Part shown: piece by piece, positions 1-10,944 of the stretch
How the letters are laid out: every line of letters starts with the position of its first letter
How positions within the stretch are numbered: the stretch's first letter is position 1
Source: Bactrocera neohumeralis
Taxonomy: Eukaryota > Arthropoda > Insecta > Diptera > Tephritidae
Assembly: GCF_024586455.1 (NCBI RefSeq)
Contig: NC_065921.1
Span: forward strand, 45,530,574-45,594,573
Reading direction: 5' to 3'
Length of the DNA stretch: 64,000 bases
The notes under the pieces: model-generated
The model's database searches: none
What the model saw: only the letters and a program-made list of their open reading frames with translations
What the model was told of the DNA's origin: nothing
Translations under genes and position numbers: made by a program

Positions 1-69
1 TATTTTCAACTCTAAAAGAACGCTAACTTCAATATCCTCCTATTTTTGCCTTGTTTTAGTTGACTAGAA

Positions 70-737
70 AGTGTAAACACAATGGCTACGAAAGACTGCA
101 AACTACATCAAAAATGTCAAATATTAAAATACACTTTGAACGTTCTTATGGGCAGTGTTATGCAAAATGGACAACTGCGTTTTCACAGCTGCACGTACAT
201 GTAGTAAGATGAACAACGACGTTTTGCAGGCCGACAGTTGTCGTTCTCTCTAACTTCAATTTGCTCCTATTTTTGCCAACGACAGTACGACGACAGTAGA
301 GTTGACAGTAGAATGGAAGATAGAAAGAGGAGGTAGAGTGGTGATGCCACTAATATGTAAAATGTAAAATTATTCACAGCTCTAACAAACTTGACGTTAT
401 TTTACAAATAAAAGCATAAAATAGCTATATTATAGCTCTATTATATCATTTGTAATAACAAGTGATAATTTAAAGCAAAAATATTTACCTATTTACTTAT
501 TTTTTGCATAAAAAATTTCACTTTGAACAAAATATTAAAATTTCATTGAAGTGAAAGGTATTAGTATGGCCACAATGAAATTGTGTACATGCAAAATGGA
601 CAACTGCGTTGTTTTGTGTACATGCCGGCCATTGTGTTGTTGTTGCTTCTCAAAATGTACATGTAGTAAGATGAACAACGACGTTTTCAGTTCACTGTCG
701 TGCCGCTGCAGTCTGTCGTAGCCATTGTGCTTACACT
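70..737. mobile_element. Non-autonomous element with about 30-bp terminal inverted repeats
   Basis: Bases 70-99 (AGTGTAAACACAATGGCTAC onward) recur as the reverse complement at 708-737 with two mismatches. Inside, a 21-bp block is repeated directly at 161-181 and 590-610, and a 31-bp block at 195-225 and 657-687. No transposase is visible in the 668 bp. Its right end cuts the LINE ORF1 at 738-1202. A third direct repeat (23-50 and 250-277) has one copy outside the proposed left end, so the true boundary may be further left or the structure may be nested. No clear target-site duplication was found and the superfamily is not assigned. Confidence 0.5.
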
Positions 738-1202
738 ATGATATCTGTGAAATAAAACCTCGTCTTTCTTAAGTGTTGTTATAAACTTTCTATAAGTATC
801 CACGGACTTAATCATAACGCGTATTTGACCATCGCGTTGTGACTTATATGTAAAATCTTCTTTGGAAACAGTTTTCGATATGTAATTTAGCATACCCTTA
901 ATATCATTAACGTTAGCCAGTATTATTGGCGGAGGCTTCGAAGTCGTATTTCGCTCAGTTGATTCATCTTTGTCTTTTTGTGTTTTCTTTTCAGCACTTC
1001 CAGTCTCCTCTTTATCCTCTGTCTCCACTCTGCTTTCAAGAATCGCAAACCGATTTGAATTCAGAGACGTTCCAGGTGTTGGGTCTAACAATAGTTTTTT
1101 CTTTGAAACGTTTGGTGAGCTGTAAATAGGCCGTTTGTTTGTCTTTTTTGTCTCAATCCTTTGCCAGTCCATAACAGCTTCAATACCGCCGTCACTACTC
1201 AT
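738..1202 (-). pseudogene. LINE ORF1 (gag-like) N-terminal fragment
   Basis: This minus-strand open frame starts at 1202. It has a low-complexity, charged N-terminus with the NRFAIL motif typical of ORF1 in Jockey/I-type LINEs. A segment beginning PPPIILANVNDI follows, which is the usual start of the RNA-binding gag region before the zinc knuckles. About 155 codons are LINE-derived, and then the frame runs into the inverted repeat of the neighbouring element, so the zinc knuckles and ORF2 are missing. ORF1 of this family binds the element RNA. The clade call rests on motif resemblance only. Confidence 0.55.
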
Positions 1203-1523
1203 GATGCAAATTTTAGCACATATGCACCAGGTAGGCAGATGTACTGATAACGAAGGTTTCTTTGTTCACTTATGTTATTGGTGCTTTTTATTGCGCTAAA
1301 GTGAAAATAAATTAATTTAATATATTTTTACTATTAATTCTTTTTAGAAATATTTTATTTTTCTTTGACAATTCTAATCCAGTCGACTCGATGATAAGTT
1401 CAAGAAATAAGCGATGACACAATATTAATAAGAAATGCAAAAACTGATGTAATAAAACAAAACTGCGTTGACAGAAAAATTGTATTAAACAATAACTATA
1501 TAATCAAATTTGTAAATTGTAAA

Positions 1524-1897
1524 ATGGAAATTTTAAAACAAGAATTTAAAAATAATAAAACAGAATATATTCATACAATTATATACCCTGCCGAAAAATT
1601 AAACCAAAGCTACACACCAAAATTAACATTCAATGATATTGCAATAAAAAATATAGAAAACATAAAAGAAATTGCAGAATTAAAATACCATAAAAATGTA
1701 TCATATGGTATTAATATAACATTGTTAATCATTGTAATGGTAGTAATAGCAATCCTAGTAATATTATTAAAGAAAAAAACAACAAAAATAAAAATTGTAA
1801 ATACAAGAACTCAGGAGAGTTCAAACAGTAACGCTGGGGGAGTTGCGTCGTCAAACGACTCCACCACTTATAATATTTTTCATTCCTCTAAAATGTA
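1524..1897 (+). pseudogene. C-terminal end of an errantivirus-like envelope gene
   Basis: This 124-codon frame is recognisable only as the tail of a Ty3/gypsy-class (errantivirus) Env. It has an N-glycosylation-like stretch, a hydrophobic membrane segment at about residues 64-84 (NITLLIIVMVVIAILVILL) followed by a KKK stop-transfer cluster, and a short polar cytoplasmic tail. The frame runs on into a purine-rich tract (GCTGGGGGAG near 1830-1840) that could be the polypurine tract, as in errantiviruses whose env ends at the 3' LTR. The receptor-binding part, furin site and fusion region are absent, as are gag and pol, so it is a remnant. A cellular single-pass protein is a less likely alternative. 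Confidence 0.55.
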
Positions 1898-2240
1898 AGT
1901 TGAATCTTCAGATTCAACTACATACATACATATTAAATTGCAAAATACATAAATAAGGAAATAATTATAAGCAAGCATTAAATTTCTTTAAAAATGAAAT
2001 CAAATGCCACTGTTATTATTCGATATGTTTATTTAAGAAATGCCGGGTCGTTGATGCTGAGGAATGTCAAATCAGCATAACGGCTCCAGGTAAATTTAAC
2101 AAATAAGATTTTTATAAAGAATATGTCAAGTCAGCACAACGGCTCCAGGTGAATTTAGCAAATAAGATTTTTATAAAGAATAAAATTATTATTAATAAAC
2201 TGGACGGCAAGCCGCAGAGTACGGTAAATTAGCCGGAGTT
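1840..2240 (+). repeat. Probable 3' LTR remnant of the errantivirus-like element
   Basis: It begins with AGTTG directly after the purine tract, a common errantivirus LTR start. A perfect 10-bp hairpin (AGTTGAATCT, TC, AGATTCAACT) lies at 1898-1919. The right end is not clear; the Helitron fragment starts at about 2240. Confidence 0.35.
2064..2181 (+). repeat. 59-bp tandem duplication
   Basis: Two units, 2064-2122 and 2123-2181, begin ATGTCAAATCAGC and ATGTCAAGTCAGC and match at all but a few positions. Tandem units of this size occur in the regulatory part of insect LTRs, which fits the LTR call for this stretch. Confidence 0.8.
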
Positions 2241-2243
2241 TTA

Positions 2244-3734
2244 TTATTCAAACGAAAGATATGTAATTTGCGATAAATTACATATCATATCGTAATTCAC
2301 GCGATGCAACACATCCTCAGACATGTCATCCCTATATTTCATATACAAATCATTCGGATTTGAGGGGAAACATGTCGATATTATAATCGCAAACAGTGTG
2401 CGATTTTGATGCGGCGATGAAGATATCACGGAATCCTTGAGCGTATCATCCCAATGCGAATCGTTTTCAAGCAACCGTAATAATTGACACGCCTCACGGT
2501 AAGTCGCACACAGATGTCCATCAACTGTTCGCAATTGTTGAAAAGATGTCGGACCAGAAACATTCACCAATAACAATCTAAGATAATAACATTCATCGTT
2601 ATTAGGATGTACTGTATATATACGGCCTATAGCACCTGTGGCAAATACATTTTCATATCCTTCAAGTGGTGTTCCTTGTTTACGACGCTGAAAAGACTTT
2701 GATGATGCGTTCCATGTGTAGTAGCGCGGCATATCAGCATACAGCAAAGTGCGAGCGAATTGATCAGTTGCACAAATTGAGAAGAAACCTGTCAATGTGG
2801 TCACAGGTGGACGTGCCGCTCTATCCGCAGCGTTGTTTGGGTTGAAATACACTCGTTGCTCATTTTCTAAATGAACTGCCAAATGCAATACAGTGGGATG
2901 TCTTTCATGAATTGCAAACGAAAATATGCGCCAAATAGCCTCATTGCTGCTTACATAGCGACCCATCTGATAATGAGACACTTCATCGTTTGTGTTTGTT
3001 ACTGCGAACATGGCCATGTCGCTACCTTTGTTAACATACTTACATATGTACTTTATGGATTTCACAGAGTTACAAAATTCCACGTTGGTGTGAGCTTCAA
3101 AAGTTTTGGACAATATGGGCGAGAACGGCACAATCCAACGATTGTCTACATGAAAATCTTGTCCTTTTATCTTGACATCTACAGATCGTCCACCGTCCTC
3201 AACTGATCGCCGACGATACAATGGGTAACCATCGATTCCCGAGATGGTTTCAGCAAGCAAGTTTCTCGGGCACCGTTTGGAGCACTTGCCGTCGATCATA
3301 CAGGGTGAGCTGTTGTTGAAAACTCCGCAAGGTCCATGTATCATGTGTTTAGTTACTATCGTATGCAATTTTGGGTCAACCGTTTCATCAGGAATTTCGG
3401 CTGAAATAATGGAATCAATTTCTTCTGGCCTTATTTTGTCAACCAACCAGACTAATATATGAGCATGTGGCAAACCACGCTTTTGCCACTCAACAGAGTA
3501 CATCCAACAACGTACTTGGCCATACACACGATGCTTCGTAATGAAATTCATTAAAGATTTTAATTTTTGCTTGTAAACTCTGGCTGTGATGTCATGCCTA
3601 TCAAGTGGTGTTTGGTTGTGTAGCAGTTCTTTTTTTATTTCAATCCATTGTGGGTTACAGGTGAATGTAATAAATAGGTCTGGACGGCCATACTTTCGAA
3701 CATAAGACATCGCATCTTGAGCGTACTCGTGCAT
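2244..3734 (-). pseudogene. Helitron Rep/helicase, N-terminal Rep part (496 codons)
   Basis: This is a rolling-circle replication initiator from a Helitron. Rep nicks and rejoins one DNA strand during transposition. The frame starts with the family motif GRPDLFITFTCNP at about residues 16-28. The HUH metal-binding motif follows as GLPHAHILVWL (histidines near 90 and 92), and the catalytic tyrosine motif YICKYVNKG is near 229-237. The frame stays open for 496 residues but stops before the PIF1-type helicase domain, so it is under half the usual protein length. The upstream frame is cut by a stop just before the chosen start. A more decayed relative of the same family lies at 22.5-24.57 kb. Confidence 0.88.
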
Positions 3735-3799
3735 GTGGCGCGGTTATTTCGTTGTCATTTCCATATTCGTAGCAATGGAATTTCTATGGCATAAGTAAA

Positions 3800-3850
3800 G
3801 TAATGGCCGCCGATTGTCACCCCTTGCCGCTGTAGCAGCTTCGCCTACAA
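3800..3850. repeat. Dispersed block shared with 17031-17090
   Basis: The stretch GCCGCCGATTGTCACCCCTT and the following TGCCGCTGTAGCAGCTTCG is found again, inverted, near 17031-17090 with small differences. Both copies sit next to TATGTATG-rich sequence. It marks a dispersed non-coding repeat of unknown class. Confidence 0.6.
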
Positions 3851-4098
3851 ACATGTGTAAATATTTATGTATGTATGTATACGTATGATCGTGAATACAT
3901 GTCGACGCAGATTTTTGCGAGAAGTAAGTTTTCTAGTTTTCTTTCATACAAAATGATATGCATTTCTTGGAATATCACTAAGAAATATAACTTCATCCGC
4001 GCTTAGGGACTCCACGCACCATTTTTTTTTGGAATATAGTACATTCTCACCACTCTTATTTGAATTATCAAATTTTACGTCTTGCAACAGAAGATTTT

Positions 4099-4599
4099 TT
4101 ACACTATCGATGGTGAGTTTCTCTTTCGTATTTTCAACGGGCGAAATTCGTCCAATAGACCTGCTAACATTAACGAAGCTGTCAGCTCATCGTCTATATT
4201 GAGACCAGCGTTTTTGACTTTAAGTGACGTCATCACAACAGCATTCACATATTCTTGCACTGATACATAGTCACTAAGCTTGCACTGCACTAATTGCTTT
4301 AAAAGTTCCGCGTACCTTCCGCGTAAGACCCATGTCTTCGTACGCACAGAACAATGCATTCCAGGCTTGAAATGCCGTTTCAGCTGTGGCAATATGAGAA
4401 AAATTTTTGGTTCTATCATTAAAGTTGTTTCAGTCAATGCACGCTCATCACATTCTTTATCCTTTTCCGAAATTTCTGCAGGTAGCTATTTTTCACTTTT
4501 TTTTATCACTAGATATGATTTCACGTGGCGCTTCCAAATATCAAAATTTTCACGCCCCTTCAACTTTTCGAACGGGAAAGCTACCACGTTTATCGCCAT
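4099..4599 (-). pseudogene. Copia-type (Ty1/copia) gag fragment
   Basis: Read from the ATG at 4599, this frame has the usual copia gag opening (hydrophobic F-E-K-L-K-G block, then ENFDIWKRHVKSYL). After one in-frame TAG near 4487 it continues without frameshift into a UBN2/gag-polypeptide region with YVNAV, a helix-rich spacer and LTASLMLAGLLDEFRPL near the end. Gag forms the retrotransposon capsid. The zinc knuckle, protease, integrase and RT that should follow are absent, so it is a truncated remnant of about 167 codons. No LTR could be delimited on either side. Confidence 0.7.
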
Positions 4600-5067
4600 T
4601 TTTTCCAGCAACAAAATCCGAAATTATTTCGTTAAAAATAATTAATTCGCGTTTAACAAATACCAAAACGTTTTCTTTACACGATTCCCGAAATACATAT
4701 TTACTATAATATTTTGTGTCATAGGCCCATAACCTGTAAAAGTTGTGATATAATTTAACACAGTGGAATAAAACAACCTGTTTAGCGTGAAATACAAACC
4801 GGAAGAGAGAGGGCATATTTTTTTATTAATTCAGCATTAACATATGATATTACAGAGTTGTATTTATAAGTACAAAGGGTCGTCCTTTCTTTACTTCAAT
4901 AAGAGCATTTCACAGGAAGACTGCCAGGCTCTGCTAAACTTCGTCGAATTGCATCTGTACAATTGCGAATTCATTGGAAGAGTTTAGGTTTGAATGAGAA
5001 AACAGTTCATTATCGTTTTTAGTAGCCACTTTCACAAAACTTTCCTTTTAATATTAACAATTTCTAA

Positions 5068-5081
5068 GTGAACATGGATAG
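5068..5081. repeat. Left target-site duplication of the LOA-type LINE
   Basis: GTGAACATGGATAG here is repeated exactly at 10040-10053. The pair flanks the LINE between them. Confidence 0.85.
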
Positions 5082-5140
5082 ATAGATAGATTACTAATGA
5101 GGTAATGTACCGCGACCTAGGGTCTATTGTGCCCTCTCCT

Positions 5141-8100
5141 CTATCCCATGTCTTCCCAAAGATGCAGCAGCCTGAATAGTTCCAAGAGTTTGCCGGGCGC
5201 CACTGAGGTGATGTGATCCCTCCTAATGTATATGGAACCCAAGGCCTTAAGCCTTCTTCTGCAGATTGCTGTCCAGTCCAGAATTAGGTGTGCTGGTGTT
5301 TCCTGTTCAAGGTCGCAGAACCGGTAGTTAGCACAGGAGACTATGCCCATGTTGAACAAGTGTTTCCTGAGCTTGCGGTGCCCTGTGTAGATCGCGACGA
5401 GAAAGCGGAATTTGTCACGGGGTAGGTTAATTAGTTCTTTGAACCTGGAGAGGTTGTACCCCCCTAGAAGTAGCTTGGCATTGCGCATACTAGCTGCCTG
5501 CTGTCAATGCCGTTCTCTCTCTATTCTCTCCTCCGTGCGGAGCAGCTCCTTAAGAGTGTGGGATCCTAACGCTATGCATGGTTCTGGTCCCATCATCTTG
5601 GACGCTGCCGCAGAGCGGGCCAGTTCGTCGGCTCTCTCATTTCCTTCTATTAATTTATGCCCTGGAACCCAGATTAGGTGCACCCGTTTGCACAAGAATA
5701 AGTGGTTTAGCCTTTCTATGCTTTCCTCTACTAAAAGCGATTTGGTCTCATATGCTGAGATCGCTTTTAATGCCGCTTGAGTGTCGCTGAGAATGGCTAT
5801 GCGCTGGTTGCGATAGTTGCGGCAAAGGTTGACTTCTGTGCACTGACATATGGCAAATACTTCAGCCTGAAAGATACTTGGGAAGCATTTCATTGGTATG
5901 GACAGCTTACTACGAGGTCCCACAATATCTGCCCCAATACCTTCCGGTGTTTTTGAACCGTCAGTGTACCACTGGATGGTACTGTCTTCCAGCAGCATTT
6001 CCAGCGTGGAATCGCTCCACTCCGTCTTGCTGCCCAGAATAACACTAAAGTTCTTTTTGAAATTTATCCTCTTCGTGGTGCCGTCCTTTGGGAGGAGGAC
6101 TAGCGGTGTGTTTTCCGCTAGTGCCTCCATCTGTCGAGAGGACATTAGCTTTCCTCTTCCGCAGCCGTCTGCTAACATTAGCAGCATGGTATGTTTTGCT
6201 ACTTGTTTTATTACCTGATGCAGCGGTGTGAGATTCAGTATGACTTCCAGTGCCACCGTGGGGCATGTGCGCATTGCCCCCGAACCACAGACACAAGCAA
6301 GCCTTTGCAGCTTTGATAGTCTACGGACCACCGAGGACTGCGCTGCCTTGACAATCCAGGCAACCGCTCCATAGGTGACGACATGCCTTACAATCATGGT
6401 ATACAGCCATCTTATGATACTGGGCTTGCATCCCCACTATCTGCCGGCCAGGCGTCTGCATATCATAAGTGCTTTAGTTGCTTTGGACAGCGTTAAGTCC
6501 AAATGCCTACTCCACCGTAGGGATGAGTCTAAAGTGAGGCCAAGGAATTTGACCTCCTTCGACATCTCCACTTCTATGCCTCCAATTGTTAGGGACCTCA
6601 AGCCCGGAAGAGAGCTCCGCTTAGCAAAAGGGATCACGGTAGTTTTTGCTGGGTTGATGTTTAATCCCACTATGTTGCACCATCCCTTCACCAGGGGTAA
6701 ACCCCTTTGAACAATGGCGTAGAGAGTGTTCTCAAATCTACCTCGCCCCATTATGACAATGTCGTCCGCGTACCCTTCACAGCGGATTCCATTGTTGGTG
6801 AGCAGCTCAAGCAGCTCATCTACTACCAGGCTCCATAGCAGAGGAGATAGTACTCCACCCCGCGGGCAGCCCCTTGTGGTGCCAAGACGAATCTTGCTTT
6901 CCCGCATCGTTGTTTCCGCTACCCTAGTGCACAGTAGGGCTTTTATCCATCTGCATACCGGAGCTGTTACGTTCTTACTCTCCAGTGCCTTGATCATGCT
7001 AGTGTGAGACGCGTTATCAAAAGCACCCTCAATGTCTAGGAAGGCGCAAATCGCTACCTCGTCGTTATCCAGCGAATCCTGCAACTCGTGAGTGAGTTGG
7101 TACAGAGCAGTGTTAATGGATCTGCCCGCTCGATACGCGTGCTGTCTGGCATGTAGGGGTGCGATCTTCAACGCTTCCGATCTGATGTGGATATCTATTA
7201 CTTTCCCAATCCCCTTCAGCAGGAAGGGTGTGAGACTTATAGGCCGGAATGATTTGGCTAACGAATAGTCTCTCATATCTACCTTAAGGATGAAGACTAC
7301 TTTTGCGACTCTCCATGGCTCTGGGATTTAAGACATCGCCAGGCTGTCTCTCATCAGACCTAGCAGGTGTGGCAGGAGAATATTCATACATTGCTGCAAA
7401 AGGGCTGGGAAGTCGCCATCCACTCCTGGTGACTTGTAATTGGAAAAGGAGGCCAGTGCCCACTTGACTTTCTTTGCAGTCAGCCAGTCCAAGCGATCCG
7501 GCCTACGTGTGACTGATGCTGGAGTTAGGTCAGCCTGAACCGTCTCCGGAAAGTGCGCTTGTAGGAGTGTTTCTGTCCTCTTCTCCGCGCTAGTCGTATA
7601 GGTCCCGTCCTGTCTTTTTATGGATAATACCGTGTCTGTCTCACCTCTCGAAAACGCCTTGTGCAGCCGAGCTGCCTTTGGGGTCGAGAAGATGCTGTCA
7701 CAGAATTTCCTACAACTATTTGTTTTTGCAAGCCTTGTTGTAGATTGTTAGGCGCTGCTTGTACTCCTCCCAGTTGCCTATGCGCTTTGCTTTATTGAAC
7801 AGCCTTCGCACCCTACGTTTGAGAGCCGAGAGTTTGCTAACCACCAGGAACAGATTTGTTTACTAGTAGTCACTCTTAGCGGACAGGCACAATGATAGGC
7901 GTCCATTATGGACTGGTTTATGGCACTCAGTCTGCTCTTAATCCAGCTGTAGTGGACCTACCATCTGCCTCTCCGTCTCTCCTGGAAAGTAGGCGGATGC
8001 GAGGACGATGTCTGAACCTTCCCTGTCCTTCACTTGTACCGCCAGCAGATCTTGCCTTAGAAACTCTGAAATACAGAAGAGGTCTATATCGGTTCTACCG

Positions 8101-8320
8101 ACTACATAAGAACGGGGTCTCTCGCTAGAGAGATCCCAGATTACCTTGTTTTTTTCTCGAATTGACACTTCTTACCTCTTCTTTGTACACCCATGGTTTT
8201 TGGAGTAAGAGGATGCTCAGGTTAACCGAGATGAACCTCTTCACGGTGACAGCCGAGGCTGCCGATGCGTGATGCAGGTTCACCTGGGCAACTTCTATGC
8301 CGGCGCTGGAGCTTACAGTA
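5141..8320 (-). pseudogene. LOA-type LINE ORF2: endonuclease, RT, RNase H (broken)
   Basis: ORF2 encodes the enzymes for target-primed reverse transcription. The apurinic-type endonuclease start (NLHHASAASAV) is near 8280-8310, and an endonuclease piece with DREGSDIVLASAYFPGE lies at 7938-8168. RT occupies 6437-7276 and upstream, with FRPISLT, AFLDIEGAFD, GGVLSPLLW and the catalytic box GYADDIVI. The RNase H domain (5504-6397) keeps its four acidic residues: D146 in YTDGSK, E179, D205 in SDTQAAL and D257 in GNERADELA. The tail at 5141-5488 holds a C-x-x-C zinc-like block. Frame changes near 5495, 6400-6440, 7276 and in the endonuclease show it is dead, although the catalytic motifs survive. 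Confidence 0.8.
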
Positions 8321-8339
8321 TCGGCTCGATGAGAGACAG

Positions 8340-9535
8340 GTCCTCGTCCCCGCCATCTTCATCAACCTGCATTTTCAGCCCTTCCAGAAGCTCTTGGGTG
8401 GGATGGCAGCGTGCTTTCCTGCTCGTTGGGGAGCTCATTGCTCCTACTTTCATCAGCGCCAGTGGTTCCAACCTGCCCAGCCGAGATGGTGTCGTTGGGT
8501 GACTCGTGTCGCTCTCCCGCAACCACAGCTGCAGTCGCATCCTGACCTGCTGAGCTGGCTACAGATAGAGTCGGTACTACGGTCATACCCGTCGTAGGCT
8601 CCTTGCTCGCCGTTAGCGTTGTCTTGGGCCTCCATGGCCTCATCACTACTTTATGTCATGTTGTGCAATTGTGGTATTTCTTCACCCCTCTTTACACACA
8701 GGACCGGACCCTTCGAACCCTCTAGCCTTCACTCCTCATCCTGGCAGTCGACCAGCAGCATACCTCCCTTAAAGTACATACTATTAAAGGAGCCGGTGTA
8801 TCCATCGCCCATGAATAAGGCATTTACCAGGCAGTCTCGAAGAGCCGTCTGCTCTTCAGACCCCAGGGCCTCCGCCGGGTAGTTGCAGGGCACCACCGCC
8901 ATCCGGATGCTTCACACGGCCTCCGATTATTTACGGCGTACAGTTCTCGCTGGCGGCGGGTAAGGGTTGGAGCGTTTCCCACTAGCTTCCTGTGGTTTGT
9001 CGCCTCTGATTCTCTTCGACCTTGGTGGCTCCTGAGGAATTACTTGGCCGCTTTTCCTCTTTTATGACCGACTGGGTGCCTTCTGAGGTGCCGACGTTAC
9101 GTTGCTCCGTCCCTCTGACGAGGCTGCGTTGGCTCGGCGACGCCTCCAATTCCTGCGTCTTGTTGCAGACACCAATGGCACCTGCGCGTCGTGCATTGTT
9201 AGGAGAAGGGTTACTACCCCTGCTTCTACACAGAGCCCGCTTCTCAGCTGTCTCCGGTGTCATGCCGTTTTGTATAAATCTTAGATACCACTTGAGAGTG
9301 GCACCACTCATGCCCGCTCTGCGTGGGTCATCGTGACCTCCTGGGCGTCCTGCTTCCAGGGTTCGTGGGATGTTCCCTCGTTGTCTTCTTCTTTTCTGTT
9401 CGCCCCTCGATTCCAATTTTTGTGAAACCACCCTCCTCTTCGCAGTCGACCCTGCTCGAGGGGGTTGTGGGGGCGCGACTTGCAGTGGTCACGGTGGACA
9501 CACTGCGCTAAGTACCGCTGCAAGAGAGAGGGCAC
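8340..9535 (-). pseudogene. LOA-type LINE ORF1, frameshifted
   Basis: The coding signal moves among minus-strand frames between 9535 and about 8340. Recognisable parts are a basic, Arg/Gln/Lys-rich N-terminal region, the motif SGATLKWYLRFIQNGMTPE followed by an AEKRA helix (a conserved ORF1 signature in LOA/I-type elements) near 9270-9320, and an acidic C-terminal piece ending LLEGLKMQVDEDGGDEDLSL near 8320-8420. ORF1 encodes the nucleic-acid-binding protein. Frames 8982-9431 and 9308-9535 overlap, which marks at least one frameshift. More breaks lie between 8982 and 8650. Confidence 0.6.
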
Positions 9536-10039
9536 GTTCTTCCGGCGACAGAGCGTCCAGGAAGCTGAACTTTCATTTAGCCCCTGGGCCGCTCTTGCTT
9601 GCGGTACTTGTGCTGCTGCAGCTATTCACTGTTGTTGTTGTTGCTTTGGTTGTCGTTGTTGTTGTTTGTTGGTGCTCATCTGTTTCTTACGTGCGTTCAG
9701 CCCACGTTGTGTTCCTACCGGTCTATTATTTAGAAGGGGAATCTCAAAGGCGCGCCATAGTCCCTTGACGCGGTAAGGCCACCGTTACTTCCCAAAGCGA
9801 CCCGGTGTTGGGAACGCTCCGTTCGAATACAGCCAAATTTACCTCCTGTCTGCAAAATCATCCAATGGGCACTTGAGTCGCATAACTCCCTGGATTAGGA
9901 GGTGGTAGTTCCTGGTCGCCGCACACATGCAGCTTCTGCCAACCCCCAGGAGAGATGCTATGCAGCACCACCCATGACGGTTGGAAGATGCCGTATTTTG
10001 TTGCAGTTTAAGCCTCTGCACCGCGACAAGGTGCAGAGG

Positions 10040-10053
10040 GTGAACATGGATAG
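10040..10053. repeat. Right target-site duplication of the LOA-type LINE
   Basis: This is an exact copy of the 14 bp at 5068-5081. Confidence 0.85.
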
Positions 10054-10940
10054 AAAATTCTTAATTCTAGTCCACCATCGATTTAATGATAATTACGTAA
10101 TACGTTATACGTACTGAAGTCACTACCCAAGATCAATCAGCCCTCTGGATTAGTTAATTTGCTATTTGTATATTTATGTATTTGCTAAAATTGCTTATAA
10201 TTTGTAGATATCCAACTCCTTGTTATTTTTAGGGTGCGCATGGTTTATAAGTTGATTAATGATTTATCTAGCGATATTTATAATATGACAATATGTGCAA
10301 TAAATCATGAGAGAAAAGTCCACGAAATACGCAATTTGCTTTTGTATGCTGAGCATTTAGTTTATATAAAGCGTGTGTGTGTGTGTTTTATAGAGGAAAC
10401 TCCGGAAGATTTCTTATGTGTTTTATTTTCACCAATAACCAACATTCATATTTGTATACAGAAATAAAATTTTTGACAAGGGTCGCCAGCATTTGAGTAA
10501 AAATCATGTCTCGTATTTAATTTGAAGTAGATATTCTATTTATTAGTTTACACAGATAAATGAACATATATCAAAAGGCATTGAAATGGGTAAAAACAGT
10601 AAACAAAACAAGGGGTTGAACGAACTATGTGTAATAAAAGAGTAGAGTAATACATTGAAAATGCTTGAGAATGCCCATCTGCGCAAAATATCCAAATACA
10701 TCGATTTCAAAATTTTGCCACCTCCAACTAAGCGGCTTGAGAATTTTGAGACGTCAAAAAACTCAAATTTGAATTAATTGAAAAAATATAAAACAAAACA
10801 GCTAACACGTCAACCAAATATTCATATGAGTAACAGAGTTCTTACTAAGAAAACTCACATAATATCTGAAATAATCTACTGTATGTAATTTTCTGAAGAT
10901 ATAATTTTTGCTTTGCAAAACCACATTCTACTTCTGAATC
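10054..10940. other. No gene recognised
   Basis: AT-rich sequence. An open frame at 10234-10467 shows no recognisable motif and is probably chance. Confidence 0.5.
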
Positions 10941-10944
10941 CTAA

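Larger units (their letters stand above)
5082..10039 (-). mobile_element. Nearly full-length LOA-type LINE, 4.96 kb
   Basis: The element is bounded by a perfect 14-bp duplication, GTGAACATGGATAG, at 5068-5081 and 10040-10053. Its 3' end (low coordinates, minus strand) finishes in a short TCTATC microsatellite, the usual 3' tail of LOA elements. Inside, in order on the minus strand, are a 5' UTR, an ORF1, then endonuclease, reverse transcriptase, RNase H and a C-terminal Cys-rich block. LINEs of this type transpose by target-primed reverse transcription. Several frameshifts make this copy non-functional. Confidence 0.85.

Noticed and set aside
1524..1897. A cellular single-pass membrane protein
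   Set aside because: The membrane segment followed by a purine tract and LTR-like sequence fits an Env tail better.
8265..9336. Several plus-strand frames of about 100 codons
   Set aside because: Antisense of LOA ORF1 in a GC-richer stretch; no independent evidence.
9465..9776. Plus-strand Cys/Val-rich frames
   Set aside because: Antisense of the LOA element 5' region, created by GTTGTT-type triplets.
10234..10467. 77-codon frame after the LOA element
   Set aside because: AT-rich composition and no recognisable motif.
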